NCBI GenBank assembly: GCA_937875035.1 | Contig: CALNCF010000279.1 | Span: 1 to 9,053 of the forward strand | DNA: 9,053 bases | Source: an uncultured Sphingobacteriaceae bacterium | Lineage (GTDB): Bacteria; Bacteroidota; Bacteroidia; Sphingobacteriales; Sphingobacteriaceae | Direction: 5' to 3' | Shown: positions 6,703 to 9,053 of the stretch, one piece after another | How the letters are laid out: each line of letters opens with the position of its first letter | Numbering within the stretch: the stretch's first letter is position 1 | Position numbers and translations under genes: made by a program | The notes under the pieces: model-generated | The model's database searches: none | What the model saw: the letters and a program-made list of their open reading frames with translations, nothing else | Told to the model about the DNA's origin: nothing

Positions 6703-6730
6703 CCACATTATATTTTGAATTAAAAGCAGA

Positions 6731-7276
6731 TTACTGCTGTTTCACGAACTGAACATTAATAAACATTTTGATATCATCTGAAACAACTACACCACCGGCT
6801 TCCGTTACGGCGCTCCATGTCAAGCCAAATTCTTTACGGTTTATCCTTCCGGTTACTTCAAAACCTGCCTTGGTGTTTCCGTAAGGGTCCACCACCGTAC
6901 CTCCGTATTCCACACTTAACTCTATGGGCTTCGTCACATCGCGGATCGTCAGATCACCTGTCAGCTTGTAATCGCTGTCGCTTACTTTTTTGAATGATCT
7001 TGATTCGAAAGTGATGTGCGGGTACTTATCCGTAGCAAAGAAATCATCGGATCTTAAATGCCCGTCGCGATCGCCGGCATTCGTATCAATGCTGGCCGCG
7101 TCGATCTTAAAGCTGATCTTCGCATCCGTGAAATCATCGCTGGCCGATTCCATCTCGCCGCTGAACACCTTGAAGGTTCCGGTTACGGTAGAGATCACCA
7201 GGTGTTTCACCTTAAATTGTACCTCAGAATGGGATGTATCCAATGCCCATTTGGTTGTGTTTGCTGTATTGGTCAT
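6731..7276 (-). CDS. YceI-family lipocalin-like protein
   Basis: This 181-residue protein of the YceI family forms an extended lipocalin-like barrel that in characterised members binds isoprenoid-type lipids such as polyprenyl chains. The family pattern is complete. W10, D13 and H16 sit in KWALDTSHSEV, and H25 in FKVKHLVIS is followed by VTGTFKVFSG. Then come DGHLRSDDFF (71-80) with YPHITFES (85-92), GDLTIRDVTKPIEL (107-120) and NRKEFGLTW (146-154). Unlike many YceI proteins it has no signal peptide: the N-terminus MTNTANTTKW is polar and the barrel begins at once, so it should be cytosolic. It stands alone, with 124 bp of upstream DNA and its own terminator. The ATG at 7276 gives the expected family length. 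The specific ligand and role (lipid binding, stress response) cannot be read from sequence. Confidence 0.93.
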   Translation of the reverse strand: MTNTANTTKWALDTSHSEVQFKVKHLVISTVTGTFKVFSGEMESASDDFTDAKISFKIDAASIDTNAGDRDGHLRSDDFFATDKYPHITFESRSFKKVSDSDYKLTGDLTIRDVTKPIELSVEYGGTVVDPYGNTKAGFEVTGRINRKEFGLTWSAVTEAGGVVVSDDIKMFINVQFVKQQ

Positions 7277-7400
7277 ATTCTTATGAATTGGTTTGCTTAC
7301 TCAACACCCGGATTAATTAAATGTTTAAACACCTATTTATGATAATCGACAACTTTCTGAAATACAACAATTTAATTTTATTCCGGATACTATAAGACGC
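7277..7400. other. Intergenic region upstream of yceI and downstream of rfaD
   Basis: An AT-rich gap of 124 bp between two minus-strand genes. It should contain the yceI promoter, but I find no good TTG/TAnnTTTG pair. There is no convincing terminator hairpin after rfaD either. Two 8-bp palindromes, TTAATTAA (7313-7320) and GTTTAAAC (7323-7330), lie almost side by side about 40 bp upstream of the yceI start. Confidence 0.5.
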
Positions 7401-8348
7401 TTACCAGTAACGCTGGCTGATAAGGTAGCTGTTCACATAATCGTGGATACCCTCTTCGAGGGAATGGAAAGGAAGATCGTAACCGATGGAACGGATCTTC
7501 TGCATATTCGCTTCCGTAAAGTACTGGTAGGTATCGCGGATGTCTGCCGGAGTATCGATGTAAGAAATACGGGGTTCCTGTCCGAGAGCGCGGAACGTAG
7601 AGGCCGCCAGGTCGTAAAAAGTGCGGGCCTTACCGGAACCGAGGTTATATATACCGGAGTTTTTCCGGTGATTCATGAGGAAGAAGAGCACGTTCACCAC
7701 ATCTTTCACATATACGAAATCGCGCATCTGCTCCCCATCCTTAAATTCTGGATTGTGCGAACGGAAGAGCTTCATTTCCCCGGTTTTCCGGATCTGCTTA
7801 TAGGTATGAAGGATGACCGAAGCCATGCGGCCCTTGTGGTATTCGTTCGGACCATACACATTGAAGAATTTCAAGCCGGCCCAGAAATAGGGCTGCTTTT
7901 CCTGGCTGATCGCCCATTTATCGAACTCGTTCTTGGATTCGCCATAGGGGTTAAGCGGCTTCAGCTTCGGGATCAGGGCATGATCGTCGTCGTAGCCAAA
8001 CTCACCCAAGCCATAGGTAGCCGCAGACGAGGCATACACCAGGGGTAAGCCGTAGGTAATACAGATGCTCCAGAGCTCTTTGGTATAGTCTGTGTTCAGC
8101 TTCCAAAGCAGCGCACGGTCGAACTCAGCGGTATCGGTCCGTGCACCGATGTGAAAAACGAATTGTACCGTTTTATGATTTTCTTCCAGCCAACCCGGAA
8201 AAAGCTCCCGGTCTACCAACTCTGCATTCTTGTTTTGCTCCGCGTCTGAAAAATCATCTACCAGCACCAGGTCGGTATAGCCTTCTTCGTTCAGTTTCTG
8301 TACCAAACAACTTCCAATAAAACCTGCTGCACCTGTAACGATGATCAT
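7401..8348 (-). CDS. rfaD: ADP-L-glycero-D-manno-heptose 6-epimerase
   Basis: This 315-residue extended short-chain dehydrogenase/reductase converts ADP-D-glycero-D-manno-heptose to the L-glycero form, the last step of heptose precursor synthesis for the lipopolysaccharide core (HldD/RfaD). The Rossmann nucleotide-binding motif is TGAAGFIG (5-12), with VDDFSD closing the second strand (30-35). The catalytic region has YASSAATYG (105-113) and YGESK (Tyr135, Lys139). The distinctive FFNVYGPNEYHKGRMASV (161-178) includes Lys172, matching the second catalytic base (Tyr140/Lys178 in the E. coli enzyme, from memory). The HKGxMAS signature and the KDGEQMRDFVYVKDV stretch (203-217) separate this family from UDP-glucose 4-epimerases. 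Length is normal. It starts 4 bp after the mqnD stop on the same strand, so cotranscription is very likely. Confidence 0.94.
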   Translation of the reverse strand: MIIVTGAAGFIGSCLVQKLNEEGYTDLVLVDDFSDAEQNKNAELVDRELFPGWLEENHKTVQFVFHIGARTDTAEFDRALLWKLNTDYTKELWSICITYGLPLVYASSAATYGLGEFGYDDDHALIPKLKPLNPYGESKNEFDKWAISQEKQPYFWAGLKFFNVYGPNEYHKGRMASVILHTYKQIRKTGEMKLFRSHNPEFKDGEQMRDFVYVKDVVNVLFFLMNHRKNSGIYNLGSGKARTFYDLAASTFRALGQEPRISYIDTPADIRDTYQYFTEANMQKIRSIGYDLPFHSLEEGIHDYVNSYLISQRYW

Positions 8349-8352
8349 AGAA

Positions 8353-9053
8353 TCAATCTGCTGAGTTTATAAACAATCCTTTTTCTGAGGAAGGAATGAT
8401 CTCTATCCGGCGTGCGCGCTCAAACAGCGTACGCACCGCTTTTCTTCCTTCAGGTCCCAAATCTACGGAATATTTGTTAACGTATAATTCAATGTGTTTA
8501 TACATTACCTCCTCGCTCATCTCCTGCGAATGCCGGCGCACAAAATCCAGCGAGGATTTCGGATTAGCAAAAGCGAACTCCACACTCTTCCGCAGCACCC
8601 GGTTCAGCTTCAGCTGCGTATCAGGGTCATGCAGGCGGTTCACCACGATGCCTCCGAGGGGAATAGCAGCGCCGGTTTCCTGCTCCCAGAAATCACCCAG
8701 ATCCCTTACTTTATGCAGTCCTTTGGCCGCATAGGTAAAGCGATTCTCATGGATGATCAGGCCCAGGTCGATCTGGCCATTTAACAAAGCTTCTTCGATC
8801 TCCGAGAAGAGCATTTCCCTTTTATCTGTCAGCCCGGGATAAGCCAGGCTCAACAGGAAATTAGCCGTCGTCAGCTTACCCGGAATTCCTACACGCAGGT
8901 CGGGCTGTATCGCCGCTTCCGGCAACGCTTCCCTGGCAATAAGCAGGGGGCCTACGCCGAAGCCTAAGGCGCTCCCGGCATCCAGCAAGACATACTGATC
9001 CACTAAGTAAGCAAAGGCATGATAGCTGAGCTTGGTGATATCCAGATCCTTCT
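8353..9053 (-). CDS. mqnD: 1,4-dihydroxy-6-naphthoate synthase MqnD, 5' end beyond the window
   Basis: This enzyme of the futalosine route to menaquinone converts cyclic de-hypoxanthinyl futalosine to 1,4-dihydroxy-6-naphthoate. The frame stays open to the right edge, giving 232 visible residues; a GTG at 9003 is internal, not the start. Upstream of it the frame reads LDITKLSYHAFAYL, a conserved part of the family, so about 40-50 N-terminal residues are missing (full length about 275-285). Other signatures are LLDAGSALGFGVGPLLIA, GIPGKLTTANFL, GLIIHENRFTY (its His matches the proposed catalytic His145 of the Thermus enzyme, from memory) and AIPLGGIVVNR. The fold is that of a periplasmic-binding-protein-like two-lobed enzyme. 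It implies that this organism makes menaquinone by the futalosine pathway rather than the classical MenFDHCEB route. It lies 4 bp upstream of rfaD in the same orientation. Confidence 0.93.
   Translation of the reverse strand, partial: KDLDITKLSYHAFAYLVDQYVLLDAGSALGFGVGPLLIAREALPEAAIQPDLRVGIPGKLTTANFLLSLAYPGLTDKREMLFSEIEEALLNGQIDLGLIIHENRFTYAAKGLHKVRDLGDFWEQETGAAIPLGGIVVNRLHDPDTQLKLNRVLRKSVEFAFANPKSSLDFVRRHSQEMSEEVMYKHIELYVNKYSVDLGPEGRKAVRTLFERARRIEIIPSSEKGLFINSAD

Larger units (their letters stand above)
6530..6730. other. AT-rich intergenic region between the HTH gene and yceI
   Basis: About 200 bp between two minus-strand genes, markedly richer in A+T than the rest of the window, especially 6540-6660. 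It holds the yceI terminator on its right side and the presumed promoter and operator of the HTH gene on its left. Three ACGT cores lie at 6568, 6596 and 6617 (spacings 28 and 21 bp), and there is a perfect ATGTACAT palindrome at 6575-6582. I find no ORF or RNA gene in it. Confidence 0.6.

Noticed and set aside
7313..7330. Adjacent rare 8-bp restriction palindromes TTAATTAA and GTTTAAAC, as in a cloning linker
   Set aside because: They sit in a natural AT-rich intergenic region between ordinary genes with no vector sequence around them, so chance is the simpler explanation.
9001..9003. GTG at 9003 as the start of mqnD
   Set aside because: The frame remains open to the window edge and the upstream residues (KLSYHAFAYL) are conserved in MqnD, so the gene is cut by the window rather than starting here.

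Overview
The window looks like a chromosomal stretch from a member of the Bacteroidota, most likely an environmental relative of the Chitinophagales/Sphingobacteriales. The evidence is gene content: a gldE-gldD gliding-motility pair (a phylum hallmark), a futalosine-pathway menaquinone gene, a heptose epimerase for lipopolysaccharide, and a large surface protein ending in a beta-barrel. Shine-Dalgarno-like sequences are generally absent before the starts, also typical of the phylum. I see no transposase, integrase, phage gene, CRISPR array, tRNA or rRNA. Nearly all the DNA is coding.

Layout. Left end (1-726, + strand): the last 47 codons of gldE overlap the start of gldD by 14 bp. Facing them across only 7 bp is a very large minus-strand gene (734-4129) for a secreted outer-membrane protein. 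It combines a degenerate peptidase-MA-like domain, a TolB-like beta-propeller and a C-terminal Omp85-type barrel. A divergent intergenic region (4130-4288) with an inverted repeat separates it from a plus-strand pair: an MBL-fold hydrolase of the glyoxalase II type (4289-4927) and an FtsX/LolC/E-type ABC permease that starts with TTG (4941-6182). These two probably form an operon.

The permease converges, across 11 bp, on a small minus-strand helix-turn-helix regulator (6194-6529). Upstream of the regulator is the only markedly AT-rich stretch (about 6530-6730). It carries a candidate operator and, next to the following gene, a good intrinsic terminator. Then come a cytosolic YceI-family protein (6731-7276), ADP-heptose epimerase rfaD (7401-8348) and, 4 bp upstream of it, mqnD (8353 to the right edge, 5' end missing). 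mqnD and rfaD are very probably cotranscribed.

How the genes relate: the common theme is the envelope. gldE/gldD belong to the gliding/type IX secretion machinery, the large fusion is an outer-membrane protein, the permease resembles lipoprotein-release transporters, and RfaD makes the heptose of the lipopolysaccharide core. MqnD serves respiration. Most of the window is ordinary housekeeping DNA, and I do not see an obvious new defence, mobile or metabolic system. The most unusual object is the propeller-barrel fusion with its dead-looking protease module. The AT-rich control region of the small regulator comes second.
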